Numbered from the stretch's first letter, positions 22,048 to 31,038 are shown. The stretch is DNA of 64,000 nucleotides from Lachnospiraceae bacterium C1.1 (GCA_030434875.1 JAUISW010000001.1:3300001-3364000), one strand, 5' to 3'. Made by a program: numbers and translations. Notes: generated by a model from the letters alone, not told the origin.

Positions 22048-22081
22048 CGGCAGCCGGGCGAGCTATGACGCCTGGCTGCCG
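22048..22081 (+). other. 13-bp hairpin between khpB and mnmE
   Basis: CGGCAGCCGGGCG and CGCCTGGCTGCCG pair over 13 bp (one G-U) around an 8-base loop, far more GC-rich than its surroundings. The tail is GTTTATGG rather than a T run, so it is a poor intrinsic terminator. It ends 21 bases before the mnmE start and could limit read-through or affect mRNA stability. Confidence 0.6.
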
Positions 22082-22102
22082 TTTATGGTATTAGGAGATA
22101 AT

Positions 22103-23482
22103 ATGGAATCAGATACAATTACAGCAATTGCAACAGCAGTTTCTCCAGCCGGAATTGGTATAGTAAGAATTAGTGGAGAAGAAGCTTTTGAAATAGCAGA
22201 AAGAATTTTTAAGAATAAAGATGGAAAAGGTTTTGACTTGATAAATTTTGAAAGTCATACTGTACACTATGGTTTTATTTTTGATGGAGATAATATGATC
22301 GATGAGGTACTTTTGACAATCTTCAGAGCACCAAGATCATATACAGCAGAAGATACCATAGAAATAAATTGCCATGGTGGTCCATATATTTTAAAAAGAG
22401 TTCTTGATACTGTTATTAAGTACGGAGCGAGGCTGGCTGATCCAGGTGAATTTACCAGAAGAGCATTTATGAATGGAAGAATTGATTTAACAGAGGCAGA
22501 ATCTGTCATGGAATTAATTTCTTCAAAAAATGAATTTTCAAGGAATAATTCATTAAAAACTTTGCGTGGAAGTGTTTATAGAAAAATATCGGAGATCAGG
22601 GATAAGATTTTACATGAAGCTGCATTTATAGAAGCAGCATTAGATGATCCTGAACATTACAGTTTGGAAGATTATTCAGATAAACTTATTTCAACAGCAG
22701 AAGATTTAAGAAAAGATATTGACAGACTTATATATAGATCCGGAAGCGGAAGATTAATGAGTGAAGGAATAAGTACTGTTATAGTTGGAAAACCTAATGT
22801 TGGAAAATCTTCACTTTTGAATATGCTTTTACAGGAAGAGAGAGCAATTGTTACAGAAATTGCCGGAACAACAAGAGATACTGTTGAAGCACCATTAAGA
22901 ATTGGAAATATTATTTTAAATATTGTTGATACGGCTGGAATTCATGATACTACAGATATTGTTGAAAGTATTGGCGTAGATAAGGCGAGAAAAATTGCAA
23001 ATGATGCTGATCTTATATTATATGTAATTGATTCTTCAATCCCTTTGGATGATGATGATGATTCAATTATAGAGTTAATACATGGAAGAAAAACAATTGT
23101 TATTTTGAATAAATCTGATCTAAAGGCTGAAGTCAGAGAAGAAGATATTTCGGAAATGCTTGAATGCCCTGTAGTTTCTGTCTCTACATTAAATGAAGAT
23201 GGTGTAGATGAGCTTGAAAAAACAATTACAGATATGTTCTTCAATGATTCTTTCGATGATAAAAACGAGGTTTACATAACTAATAATAGACAAATTGAAG
23301 CATTAAAAAGGGCTTCAAAGAGTCTGGGCTTTGTTATTCAGAGCATTAAAAATTCGATGAGTGAAGATTTATATTCTTCTGATTTGATGGATGCTTATTC
23401 TTTCCTTGGTGAGATAATAGGAGAGGATACTGACGATGATCTTGCAGACAGAATTTTTAGTGACTTTTGTATGGGTAAGTAA
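22103..23482 (+). CDS. mnmE: tRNA modification GTPase MnmE
   Basis: MnmE with MnmG forms the cmnm5 group on wobble uridine 34 of certain tRNAs. The 459-residue protein starts at ATG 22103 (MESDTITAIATAVSPAGIG) after TTAGGAG; an upstream ATG at 22085 would start on the hairpin tail without a ribosome site. It has an N-terminal folate-binding domain, G1 VGKPNVGKSS, G3 VDTAGIHDT, G4 NKSD and the C-terminal catalytic Cys motif FCMGK. Followed 27 bases later by mnmG. Confidence 0.97.
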   Translation: MESDTITAIATAVSPAGIGIVRISGEEAFEIAERIFKNKDGKGFDLINFESHTVHYGFIFDGDNMIDEVLLTIFRAPRSYTAEDTIEINCHGGPYILKRVLDTVIKYGARLADPGEFTRRAFMNGRIDLTEAESVMELISSKNEFSRNNSLKTLRGSVYRKISEIRDKILHEAAFIEAALDDPEHYSLEDYSDKLISTAEDLRKDIDRLIYRSGSGRLMSEGISTVIVGKPNVGKSSLLNMLLQEERAIVTEIAGTTRDTVEAPLRIGNIILNIVDTAGIHDTTDIVESIGVDKARKIANDADLILYVIDSSIPLDDDDDSIIELIHGRKTIVILNKSDLKAEVREEDISEMLECPVVSVSTLNEDGVDELEKTITDMFFNDSFDDKNEVYITNNRQIEALKRASKSLGFVIQSIKNSMSEDLYSSDLMDAYSFLGEIIGEDTDDDLADRIFSDFCMGK

Positions 23483-23509
23483 GTTATTTATAAATTAAGG
23501 AAGTAATTT

Positions 23510-25381
23510 ATGACGATAGAAGATTTTGATGTTGCAGTTGTTGGTGCCGGACATGCAGGTTGCGAAGCAGCACTTGCAACTGCCAGACTTGGATTAAAAA
23601 CTATAGTTTTCACGGTTAGTGTTAACAGTATTGCTTTAATGCCTTGCAATCCAAATATTGGTGGGAGTTCCAAGGGACATCTTGTTAGAGAAATTGATGC
23701 TTTGGGCGGAGAAATGGGTAAAAATATAGATAAAACCTTTATCCAATCTAAAATGCTTAATTCATCCAAGGGACCTGCAGTTCATTCTTTAAGAGCACAG
23801 GCTGATAAGGCTGATTATTCAAGAACTATGAGGGAAGTCCTTGAAAATACTGATAATATCACCATTAAACAGGCAGAAGTTAATGAAATTATAATAGAAG
23901 ATAATCTTGTTAAAGGTGTAAAGATAAATACCGGTATCGAATATCTTACAAAGGCCGTCGTTCTTTGTACAGGAGTATATCTTAAAGCAAGATGTCTTTG
24001 TGGCGAAGCTATTACTTATACCGGACCGAATGGTTTACAAAGTGCTACGCATCTTTCTGATTCCTTAAAAGCAGCAGGAATAGAACTTCAGAGATATAAA
24101 ACGGGTACGCCAGCAAGAATTGATGCAAGAACTATTGATTTTTCAAAGATGGAACCACAATCAGGAGATGAGAGAGTAGTACCATTTTCGTTCTCTACAG
24201 ATCCGGAATCTGTTCAAAAAGATCAGGTAAATTGTTATCTTACCTATACTAATGAAAATACTCATAATATAATTAGGTCAAATTTAGACAGATCACCGAT
24301 CTATGCCGGAGTTATAGAGGGTACAGGTCCGAGATATTGTCCTTCTATAGAAGATAAGGTAGTTAAATTCGCGGATAAAGAAAGACATCAGGTTTTTTTG
24401 GAACCTGAGGGATTACATACTAATGAGTGGTATGTTGATGGAATGAGCAGTTCTTTACCTGAAGATGTTCAAATGCAGATGTACAGATCAGTTCCAGGAC
24501 TGGAACATGCTCATATAGTAAGAAATGCTTATGCAATTGAATATGATTGTATAAAAGCAAAACAGCTTAAGCCTTCTTTAGAGTTTAAGAAAATAAGCGG
24601 ACTTTTTTCAGGCGGACAGTTTAATGGAAGTTCAGGCTATGAAGAAGCAGCAGCACAGGGACTTGTAGCAGGTATAAATGCTGCAATGTATATAAAAAAG
24701 AAAAATCCTTTGATAATCGACAGATCTGAGGGATATATCGGCGTTCTTATAGATGATCTTGTTACTAAAGATAGTTTTGAGCCGTATAGGATGATGACGA
24801 GTCGAGCTGAATATAGACTTCTTTTAAGACAGGACAATGCGGATATTAGACTTAGAAGAAAAGGATATGAAGTTGGTCTTATTTCAGAAGAGCAGATGGA
24901 ATATCTGGAATATAAGGAAAAAACTATCAAATCTGAGATAGAGAGACTTAAAAATATAAAAGTTGGGGCTGGAAAGGCATTTTCGGATTTTCTTATTTCC
25001 GTTGGTTCTACTCCATTAGCTACAGGAGCCAGTCTTGAAGAATTAATAAGAAGACCTGAATTGAATTATGAAAAACTGGCTCCATTGGATAAGGATAGAC
25101 CTGATCTCTCTCAGGAAATTATTGATCAGATCAATATTGAAATAAAGTATCGTGGTTATATCGAGAGAGAAGAGCGACAGGTAGAGAAATTCAGAAAGCT
25201 TGAAGAAAAGAAAATTCCTTCTGATATAGATTATAATTCAATCAAAGGTATAAGACTTGAGGCTCAGCAAAAATTATCAGATTTTAAACCTGTTTCAGTA
25301 GGTCAGGCTGCAAGAATACAGGGAGTTTCACCAGCAGATATTCAGGTTCTTCTTATATACTTAAAGTCAAAGCATATTTAA
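23510..25381 (+). CDS. mnmG: tRNA uridine-5-carboxymethylaminomethyl modification enzyme MnmG
   Basis: The 623-residue FAD enzyme is the partner of MnmE. The N-terminal Rossmann motif is [19 protein letters not shown] (about 10-28). The family patterns [22 protein letters not shown] and [21 protein letters not shown] are intact, and a C-terminal helical MnmE-binding region is present. Length is normal. The operon mnmE-mnmG-rsmG is typical of clostridial origins. Confidence 0.97.
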   Translation: MTIEDFDVAVVGAGHAGCEAALATARLGLKTIVFTVSVNSIALMPCNPNIGGSSKGHLVREIDALGGEMGKNIDKTFIQSKMLNSSKGPAVHSLRAQADKADYSRTMREVLENTDNITIKQAEVNEIIIEDNLVKGVKINTGIEYLTKAVVLCTGVYLKARCLCGEAITYTGPNGLQSATHLSDSLKAAGIELQRYKTGTPARIDARTIDFSKMEPQSGDERVVPFSFSTDPESVQKDQVNCYLTYTNENTHNIIRSNLDRSPIYAGVIEGTGPRYCPSIEDKVVKFADKERHQVFLEPEGLHTNEWYVDGMSSSLPEDVQMQMYRSVPGLEHAHIVRNAYAIEYDCIKAKQLKPSLEFKKISGLFSGGQFNGSSGYEEAAAQGLVAGINAAMYIKKKNPLIIDRSEGYIGVLIDDLVTKDSFEPYRMMTSRAEYRLLLRQDNADIRLRRKGYEVGLISEEQMEYLEYKEKTIKSEIERLKNIKVGAGKAFSDFLISVGSTPLATGASLEELIRRPELNYEKLAPLDKDRPDLSQEIIDQINIEIKYRGYIEREERQVEKFRKLEEKKIPSDIDYNSIKGIRLEAQQKLSDFKPVSVGQAARIQGVSPADIQVLLIYLKSKHI

Positions 25382-25394
25382 TATGAGGATATAT

Positions 25395-26111
25395 ATGGAA
25401 AACAGTAAAATTTTAACTGATGCTTTAGATGAGTTAAAAATAGAATATGATGATAAAAAAATTCAGTTGCTATTAAAATATTATGATATGCTCATTGAGA
25501 AGAATAAGGTAATGAATTTAACTGCAATTACTGATTTCAATGAAGTTATGATCAAACATTTTGCAGATAGTCTATCTGTTTTAAAGTTTGTTGAATTTGA
25601 AGATGGCAATAAAGTTCTCGATCTCGGTACTGGTGCCGGATTTCCAGGAATACCGCTAAAAATTTTCTTACCAAATGTAGAATTTCTCCTGGTTGATTCT
25701 GTTAATAAAAAATTGAATTTTATAAATGAAGTAATCGAGAAATTAGGACTTAACAAAATTTCAGTTTTACATGCCAGGGCAGAAGAGCTTGGTCACAAAG
25801 AAGATTTTCGCGAAAAATTTGATTTTGTATGTTCAAGAGCTGTTGCCAATCTTTCAACACTTTCTGAATATACAATTCCTTTTCTTAGACAGGATGGTTT
25901 ATTTGTTTCCTATAAAGCATCTATTGTTAATGAGGAAATATCTAATGCTGAAAAGGCTATAAAGATCTTAGGAGCAAAAATAGAAAAGGTTGAGAAGTTT
26001 TCCCTTCCAGGAATAGGAGATGAGAGGGACTTTGTATTCATAAAAAAAATTTCCAAAACACCTAAAAAATTTCCTCGAAAAAGTGGAGTTCCTTCAAAAG
26101 AACCTCTATAA
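25395..26111 (+). CDS. rsmG: 16S rRNA (guanine527-N7)-methyltransferase RsmG
   Basis: RsmG methylates G527 of 16S rRNA using SAM. I start it at ATG 25395 (MENSKILTDALDEL) because GAGGA lies five bases upstream; the ATG at 25383 has no ribosome site. About 238 residues, with SAM motif VLDLGTGAGFPGIPLKIFLP and VCSRAVANLSTLSEY. A basic tail (KKISKTPKKFPRKSGVPSKEPL) closes the protein. It is last in the operon, with a strong terminator directly after the stop. Confidence 0.95.
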   Translation: MENSKILTDALDELKIEYDDKKIQLLLKYYDMLIEKNKVMNLTAITDFNEVMIKHFADSLSVLKFVEFEDGNKVLDLGTGAGFPGIPLKIFLPNVEFLLVDSVNKKLNFINEVIEKLGLNKISVLHARAEELGHKEDFREKFDFVCSRAVANLSTLSEYTIPFLRQDGLFVSYKASIVNEEISNAEKAIKILGAKIEKVEKFSLPGIGDERDFVFIKKISKTPKKFPRKSGVPSKEPL

Positions 26112-26157
26112 AAAACATCCCATGGATTTCATAGTGAAATTCATGGGATGTTTTAGT
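26112..26157 (+). terminator. Strong terminator after rsmG
   Basis: A 13-bp perfect stem AAAACATCCCATG / CATGGGATGTTTT is prolonged inward by ATTTCA / TGAAAT around a 3-base loop. It begins at the rsmG stop codon. Flanking A and T runs make it plausible in both directions. Confidence 0.9.
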
Positions 26158-26163
26158 TAAAAA

Positions 26164-26179
26164 TGTTTCACGTGAAACA
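26164..26179. promoter_or_regulatory. parS: parS site 1
   Basis: TGTTTCACGTGAAACA is the 16-bp palindrome bound by ParB/Spo0J in Firmicutes. Here it sits inside a longer 26-bp palindrome (26159-26184), about 7 kb from oriC and upstream of parAB. ParB loading here would nucleate the partition complex and SMC loading. Confidence 0.95.
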
Positions 26180-26201
26180 TTTTTAAGAATATATCGGTTT
26201 T

Positions 26202-26430
26202 CCTGTTACGTTGCCCGGATTATATATTTCCAATGAGGGACGATTTCGCCGCATGTGAAAAATCGCAGCGGTACTAGTTCCGCAAAAAATGTGGAACAAG
26301 GACCGGCGTTTTTCATGCCCCTCTTTTGGAAACAGATACGCCTCACAACTCACGTTTACACTGAATTTTATATCTTATAAATTGAAAAACAGCCGGAAGA
26401 TCACTCAAAAATAATCTTCCGGCTGTTTTT
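26202..26430 (+). ncRNA. Candidate structured RNA, copy 1
   Basis: The segment contains no ORF but folds extensively: TTTCCAATGAGGG pairs with CCCTCTTTTGGAAA, and GTTCCGCA with TGTGGAAC at the tip. It ends at the shared terminator. Four blocks match the facing copy (26583-26385) in order and at nearly the same spacing: CCTGTTACG (26202), GAGGGACGATTTCGC (26235), CGGTACTA (26269) and CCTCTTTTGGAA (26320). Size and long-hairpin form recall 6S RNA, but I could not confirm any family. An inverted-repeat mobile remnant is the main alternative. Confidence 0.5.
26385..26430. terminator. Bidirectional terminator between the two RNA candidates
   Basis: A perfect 17-bp stem (AAAAACAGCCGGAAGAT / ATCTTCCGGCTGTTTTT, 26385-26401 with 26414-26430) has T runs on both strands. 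No protein gene ends here on either side, so its presence supports transcription of the flanking non-coding segments toward each other. Confidence 0.85.
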
Positions 26431-26583
26431 GTTAACCGAAGTCGCGAACCTCAAATGTTCCTAAAGAGGATTGTGCGAGACGCCGGTACTTATGCCGCGT
26501 ATTCTGCGGCATTAGTACCGTTGCGTCGGAGCCCAAAGCGAAAGCATTCCTCGCAGGAACTTTGAGGCAAACGGCGTAACAGG
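26385..26583 (-). ncRNA. Candidate structured RNA, copy 2 (facing copy 1)
   Basis: Read on the minus strand it begins CCTGTTACG (26583) and carries GAGGAATGCTTTCGC, CGGTACTA and CCTCTTTAGGAAC at offsets like those of copy 1. It folds into a long hairpin: CCTCAAAGTTCCT with AGGAACATTTGAGG outside, GACGC with GCGTC in the middle, and a 15-bp top stem (GGTACTAATGCCGC / GCGGCATAAGTACC). No ORF is present. An upstream TATAGT-like hexamer near 26600-26615 could be a -10 element; this is weak. Confidence 0.5.
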
Positions 26584-26636
26584 CGAAGTCTTGGAAACAA
26601 AAAACTATAATTTTTTAATAAAAAAAAGATAAAAAA

Positions 26637-26652
26637 TGTTTCACGTGAAACA
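26637..26652. promoter_or_regulatory. parS: parS site 2
   Basis: A second perfect TGTTTCACGTGAAACA lies 458 bases downstream of the end of parS site 1 and 160 bases upstream of the parA start. Its position in the parAB leader could also let ParB influence its own operon. Confidence 0.95.
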
Positions 26653-26811
26653 TTTTCATTTAAAAGAAAAAAGAATAGTGATATAATCGTTGTGTTGTCT
26701 TTAAAGATAAAATAAAAAATATAATATAATGACGTTTTTAAGGGAATAATCCATAGTATTTATTCCTGACTATTAAGTAAAAAGTCAAAACTGTGTGTGA
26801 AGGAGAATTAG

Positions 26812-27573
26812 ATGAGTAGAATTATAGCAATCGCTAATCAGAAGGGTGGTGTTGGCAAGTCTACAACAGCGATAAATTTGTCAGCATATCTTGGAGTAAA
26901 AGGAAAAAAAGTATTGGTAATTGATGCTGATCCGCAGGGAAATACTACAAGTGGACTTGGAGTTGATAAGAGTGAAATTGAAAATACAATTTATCAGCTT
27001 ATACTTGGGGATTCTGAGATAGAAGATTGCATAATTGGAGATATCACAGAAAATCTTTCTATATTACCGGCAAATGTAGATTTAGCAGCAGCAGAAATAG
27101 AACTTATAGGAATTGAAAAGAAAGAATATATTTTAAGAGATAAGATAGAAAAAATAAGAAAACAGTATGATTATATAATAATTGACTGTCCTCCTTCGTT
27201 AAATATATTGACGATTAATGCATTAACTACAGCTGACAGAGTTTTAGTCCCAATCCAATGCGAATATTATGCACTTGAGGGACTTTCACAGCTTATAAAT
27301 ACAGTTAATCTTGTAAGAGAAAGATTAAATCCTGAAATTACTATAGAAGGAATAGTCTTTACAATGTTTGATGCAAGAACAAATTTATCTGCTCAGGTTG
27401 TAGAAAATGTCAGGGAAAATCTTGGATCAGAAATATACTATGCAATAATACCTAGAAATGTAAGATTAGCTGAAGCACCAAGCCATGGCAAGCCAATAAA
27501 TTTATATGATCCAAAATCAGCAGGTGCAGAGGCATATGAAATTTTAGCAGAATCATTAATTAAAAGTGCATAA
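26812..27573 (+). CDS. parA: Chromosome partitioning ATPase ParA/Soj
   Basis: A 253-residue ParA/MinD-type ATPase with the deviant Walker A KGGVGKSTTAINLSA (about 11-25), Walker B-like YIIIDCPPSLN and the C-terminal RNVRLAEAPSHGKPI pattern typical of chromosomal Soj. It acts with ParB in origin segregation and DnaA control. Preceded by GAAGGAG. Confidence 0.96.
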   Translation: MSRIIAIANQKGGVGKSTTAINLSAYLGVKGKKVLVIDADPQGNTTSGLGVDKSEIENTIYQLILGDSEIEDCIIGDITENLSILPANVDLAAAEIELIGIEKKEYILRDKIEKIRKQYDYIIIDCPPSLNILTINALTTADRVLVPIQCEYYALEGLSQLINTVNLVRERLNPEITIEGIVFTMFDARTNLSAQVVENVRENLGSEIYYAIIPRNVRLAEAPSHGKPINLYDPKSAGAEAYEILAESLIKSA

Positions 27574-27706
27574 ACTGGGATTTAACAGAAGGTACGAAGC
27601 AAACTGAGTTGTGAGCAAGTTGTAAAACAGATTACCAATATCATGACCAGGTTATAAAACAAGTCATATTAAAGAAAAAAGTAAGATATATTAAATTGGA
27701 GGAGAA

Positions 27707-28630
27707 ATGACAGCAAAGGGACTTGGAAAAGGATTAGGAAAGGGATTAGGAAAGGGATTGGGAAAAGGACTCGATGCCTTAATTCCACAAAATATAAATA
27801 ATAAAGTTATAGACAACAAAACTGATAATACAAAAACTGAGATAGATGGTAATTTTGTATCAGAAGTTGCTATTGGAAAAGTTGAACCTGATAAAAATCA
27901 GCCAAGAAAGAAATTCAGCGAAAATGAATTGAATGAACTTGCTGAATCAATAAAAGAACATGGAATTATACAGCCGCTTATCGTAGAAAAGAATAAAGAC
28001 AGATATACAATTATAGCAGGCGAAAGAAGATGGAGAGCTGCAAAGATTGCAGGAATGAAAAAAGTTCCTATTATAATAGGAGAGTATGACGAAAAAGAAA
28101 AAACTGAAATACAGTTAATTGAAAATATACAAAGAGAAGGATTAAATCCTGTAGAAGAGGCAAAAGCTTATAAGGAGTTAATAGAGGGATATAATTTAAA
28201 GCAGGATGAACTTGCGAAAAGTCTTGGAAAAAGCAGAACTGCAATTACAAATACTTTAAGAATCTTAAATCTGTCTGAAAAAGTCCAAGAAATGGTAATA
28301 GAAGATAAATTAAGTCAGGGACATGCAAGAGCATTACTTGCAATAGAAGATTTAGAAAGTCAGTATGAAATTGCATGTCAGGTCGTGGAGCATAGATTAT
28401 CAGTCAGAGAGACAGAAAGACTTGTAAAGAATCTTAATAAGCCAAAAAAAGAAAAAGAAGAGATTGGTGAAGCAAAAAGATTAATATACGAGAAGATGGA
28501 AACTGATTTCAGAGAAATCCTTGGAACAAAGGTTAAAATTAGCCCAAAAGATGAGAAGAAGGGCAAAATAGAAATAGAGTATTATTCCCAGGACGATCTG
28601 GAAGAAATATTTAATAAGATAACTAAATAA
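27707..28630 (+). CDS. parB: ParB/Spo0J partition protein
   Basis: The 307-residue CTPase and DNA-clamp protein binds parS. The CTP motif is AGERRWRAAKIAG (about 105-117), the second CTP motif TEIQLIENIQREGLNP, the helix-turn-helix region QDELAKSLGKSRTAITN, and the C-terminal dimer domain is intact. The N-terminus is unusual: G-L-G-K units repeated about five times (residues 4-23) encoded by near-identical 12-base repeats. The extreme N-terminus of Spo0J binds ParA, so repeat number may tune that contact. It follows parA after 133 bases that hold no other gene. Confidence 0.96.
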   Translation: MTAKGLGKGLGKGLGKGLGKGLDALIPQNINNKVIDNKTDNTKTEIDGNFVSEVAIGKVEPDKNQPRKKFSENELNELAESIKEHGIIQPLIVEKNKDRYTIIAGERRWRAAKIAGMKKVPIIIGEYDEKEKTEIQLIENIQREGLNPVEEAKAYKELIEGYNLKQDELAKSLGKSRTAITNTLRILNLSEKVQEMVIEDKLSQGHARALLAIEDLESQYEIACQVVEHRLSVRETERLVKNLNKPKKEKEEIGEAKRLIYEKMETDFREILGTKVKISPKDEKKGKIEIEYYSQDDLEEIFNKITK

Positions 28631-28709
28631 GTATTCAAGTTAAACAAGCTAGTGGCGAGGTCACATTTAGATACATGTAGATAAAAAGAAAGATTTAAGG
28701 AGAATTTTA

Positions 28710-29306
28710 ATGCAAAGCGATATTTTTAACTACCTGGGAATTGCTAATATAGATATAGCATATATTTTTATAGCTTTAATTGTATTAATCATAGTATTAG
28801 CTATTATTGATATAGTACAGGGAAGAAAAATTAAGAAAATGTCTCTTGATTTCAAAAAATTCATGACAGGAAGAAATGCTGAAAGTCTTGAAACAGAAAT
28901 TGAGGAAATTGTAACAGATATTAAGAAGCTTAAAGGTGATAATGAGAAAAACGGAACGGACATTAAAGATATATTTAAGACATTAAAACTCTGTTACAGA
29001 AAAATGGGTCTAATTAAATATGATGCTTTCCATGAAATGGGAGGAAAATTAAGTTTTTCATTATGTATGCTGGATGAAGAAAATAATGGTTTTATTATGA
29101 ATTCCGTTCATTCTAATACAGGATGTTATGTTTATACAAAAGAAGTTATTGATGGTAAATCTGAAATAGAATTAGGTGAAGAGGAAGAAATAGCATTAAA
29201 TAAAGCTTTAACTGATCCAACATCTTTAATGGAAAAAATAAACGAGGAAAAAATAAATAAGATTAAGAAAGATATAGAAAGATCTGCAAATAAAGAAGAT
29301 GCATAA
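28710..29306 (+). CDS. DUF4446 family membrane-anchored protein
   Basis: A 198-residue protein with one N-terminal transmembrane helix (IDIAYIFIALIVLIIVLAII, about 14-33), then a heptad-rich coiled coil (GRNAESLETEIEEIVTDIKKL) and a compact domain with RKMGLIKYDAFHEMGGKLSFS. This pattern is DUF4446, which commonly follows parB in Clostridia; the function is unknown. The stop overlaps the next start by 8 bases, so the two genes are probably co-translated. Confidence 0.82.
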   Translation: MQSDIFNYLGIANIDIAYIFIALIVLIIVLAIIDIVQGRKIKKMSLDFKKFMTGRNAESLETEIEEIVTDIKKLKGDNEKNGTDIKDIFKTLKLCYRKMGLIKYDAFHEMGGKLSFSLCMLDEENNGFIMNSVHSNTGCYVYTKEVIDGKSEIELGEEEEIALNKALTDPTSLMEKINEEKINKIKKDIERSANKEDA

Positions 29307-30180
29307 ATATTTAAGAGCAATAGGCTTTAGTAAAATTAATAAAAAAAGTGAATTAAAGAAAATTCTAAACGATGTATTAAAAAATCCGGATAAAAAACAG
29401 TATGCAACAGTATCTGATGAAAGTGTAGCAGTTGAATATACAAAAGAATTTGCGGAATCTCTTGGTATAGTTGTATCAGGCGAATATACAGATGAAGTAG
29501 AATTTGAATATGAATATTTTTATCCGTATTTTTTAGGATCAAATATAAGTTCAATAGAAGATATAGAAGTTGAAAAACGCTATGACAGGGAAGAATATGC
29601 AGGAATCTGTGATGATTTAAAAGTTGGGATAACAACAATATTTTATCTGCAGAACAGACTGGATTATTTGAAATTTAAAAATTTATATAAAAAGAATATA
29701 CCAAGTACATCTGTTAATCTTTCAGCATTATCTGTTGAAGGTTCAATCATGCTGCCTTTAAGTAAAAATCCGGATGATGAAGAGAAGAATGAAAAAAAAT
29801 CAAAAAACAGGATAGAAAAAATGAAGGCTGCAATGGAGGGTGATGAACAGGCAATGGAGGATCTTTCTATTGCAGATATAGATACATATAGTTCTATACA
29901 AAGAATGATACTGACAGAAGATGTATATTCTCTAGTAGATACATATTTTATGCCATATGGAATAGAATTTGATCATTATTCTGTTCTTGGAGAGATATGC
30001 GAAGTAGAAAAACGTAAGAATAAACTTACAAACGAAAAATTATATATTATTACTATTAAATGCAATGATTTAGTATTTGATGTCTGTATAAATGCAAAAG
30101 ATCTTGTGGGAGAACCGGAAGTTAATCGCAGATTTAAGGGAATTGTCTGGATGCAGGGACATATTAATTTTGGTAAATAA
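29299..30180 (+). CDS. DUF3881 family protein
   Basis: A 293-residue soluble protein beginning MHKYLRAIGFSKI, with acidic middle strands (EFEYEYFYPYF), a VSGEYTDEVEFEYEY stretch and a C-terminal MQGHINFGK end. I recognise it as DUF3881, a family seen mainly in Lachnospiraceae; no activity is known. A charged linker (KNPDDEEKNEKKSKNRIEK) separates two halves. It overlaps the DUF4446 gene by 8 bases. Confidence 0.75.
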   Translation: MHKYLRAIGFSKINKKSELKKILNDVLKNPDKKQYATVSDESVAVEYTKEFAESLGIVVSGEYTDEVEFEYEYFYPYFLGSNISSIEDIEVEKRYDREEYAGICDDLKVGITTIFYLQNRLDYLKFKNLYKKNIPSTSVNLSALSVEGSIMLPLSKNPDDEEKNEKKSKNRIEKMKAAMEGDEQAMEDLSIADIDTYSSIQRMILTEDVYSLVDTYFMPYGIEFDHYSVLGEICEVEKRKNKLTNEKLYIITIKCNDLVFDVCINAKDLVGEPEVNRRFKGIVWMQGHINFGK

Positions 30181-30201
30181 TCAAAAAAATGAGGAATTAA
30201 A

Positions 30202-30714
30202 TTGAAAATAAAGAAATGTAGTATTGATGATATTAAAAAACTTCAGAATGTTTGCAGAAAAACCTTTGCAGAAACTTTTCAGGATCAAAATACCGAAGAG
30301 GATATGAGGAAATATCTTGATGAAAATTATGCAGCAGAGGTGCTAGAAAAAGAAATTTTAGATAAAAACAGTATAACTTATCTTGCATTGAATGATGAAA
30401 ATGAGCCTTTAGGGTACTTAAAAATTAATAAGGATGATGCAGAAACAGAAAAAGGATATGATAATTCTCTTGAAATTCAGCGAATTTATATATTAAAAAA
30501 GGCAAAAGGTCAAGGAATAGGCTCTGAATTCATGAATATTGCAGAAAAGCAGGCAATTGAATGGGGACTAACCTATATATGGTTGGGCGTTTGGGAATAT
30601 AATTATCCGGCACAGAAATTTTATGAAGGAAAAGGTTTCAAAAAGTTTTCGGAACATGTGTTTGAGCTCGGGGATGACAAACAGACAGATTTTTTAATGA
30701 AAAAGGATTTATAA
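30202..30714 (+). CDS. GNAT family N-acetyltransferase
   Basis: A 170-residue protein with a TTG start at 30202, seven bases after GAGGA. The acetyl-CoA pyrophosphate motif is KKAKGQGIGSEFMNIAEKQA (about 96-115), followed by the strand YIWLGVWEYNYPAQKFYEGKGF. The family acetylates small molecules or proteins; the substrate is unknown. It is the last chromosomal gene before the element boundary and ends at an intrinsic terminator. Confidence 0.88.
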   Translation: MKIKKCSIDDIKKLQNVCRKTFAETFQDQNTEEDMRKYLDENYAAEVLEKEILDKNSITYLALNDENEPLGYLKINKDDAETEKGYDNSLEIQRIYILKKAKGQGIGSEFMNIAEKQAIEWGLTYIWLGVWEYNYPAQKFYEGKGFKKFSEHVFELGDDKQTDFLMKKDL

Positions 30715-30728
30715 GAAAATATAAAAAA

Positions 30729-30755
30729 AGAATCACATAAGTGATTCTCTTTTTT
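30729..30755 (+). terminator. Terminator after the acetyltransferase
   Basis: Stem AGAATCAC / GTGATTCT with loop ATAA is followed by CTTTTTT. It lies directly beside the tRNA-derived attachment site. Confidence 0.88.
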
Positions 30756-30757
30756 AA

Positions 30758-30799
30758 TGTACGGGAGGGGATTCGAACCCCCGACCTTCCGCTTAGGAG
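30758..30799 (-). pseudogene. 3' half of tRNA-Arg(CCU): left attachment site
   Basis: On the minus strand the bases run from anticodon loop CTCCTAA through GCGGA, variable loop, T arm (TTCGAAT) and acceptor strand CCCGTAC with discriminator A. The sequence 5' of the anticodon loop is GCAAA, which cannot form the anticodon stem, and no D arm follows. A tRNA cut at the anticodon loop is the standard footprint of tyrosine-recombinase integration. The intact tRNA-Arg should be at the right end, outside the window. Confidence 0.88.
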
Positions 30800-31038
30800 T
30801 TTGCCCCGGACCTAAAAATAGAGTATTTTTAAGTATGTTAAATCAGGCTGAAACAGTGATAAATTCTGCGATTATGACCTGTTAGAATCTGCCTTTGTAT
30901 GCTTATATATTTTGGCATATTTTGCAAGTGCCACTGCCAATTTACTGCCACTTTGCCAAAGTAGCACTATGAACTCATCTGGCTAATAAATGCTGTTTTA
31001 GGCTTATTCTTATACATAGCTGTTTAGAACAGTTTCGT
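30800..31038. other. Attachment-site arm region, no gene
   Basis: These 239 bases hold no credible ORF. Repeated short motifs (TGCCACTGCCAA and TGCCACTTTGCC near 30926-30960) and a small hairpin (AAAAATAgagTATTTTT) are compatible with integrase arm-type and excisionase sites next to the core site. This is inferred from position. Confidence 0.45.

Noticed and set aside
26190..26600. RNase P RNA, SRP RNA or tmRNA in the parS interval
   Set aside because: Signature segments of these RNAs were not seen; the two-copy, facing arrangement also argues against them.
30758..30799. A functional tRNA-Arg gene
   Set aside because: Only the 3' half from the anticodon loop onward is present; the bases upstream cannot form the anticodon stem or D arm.
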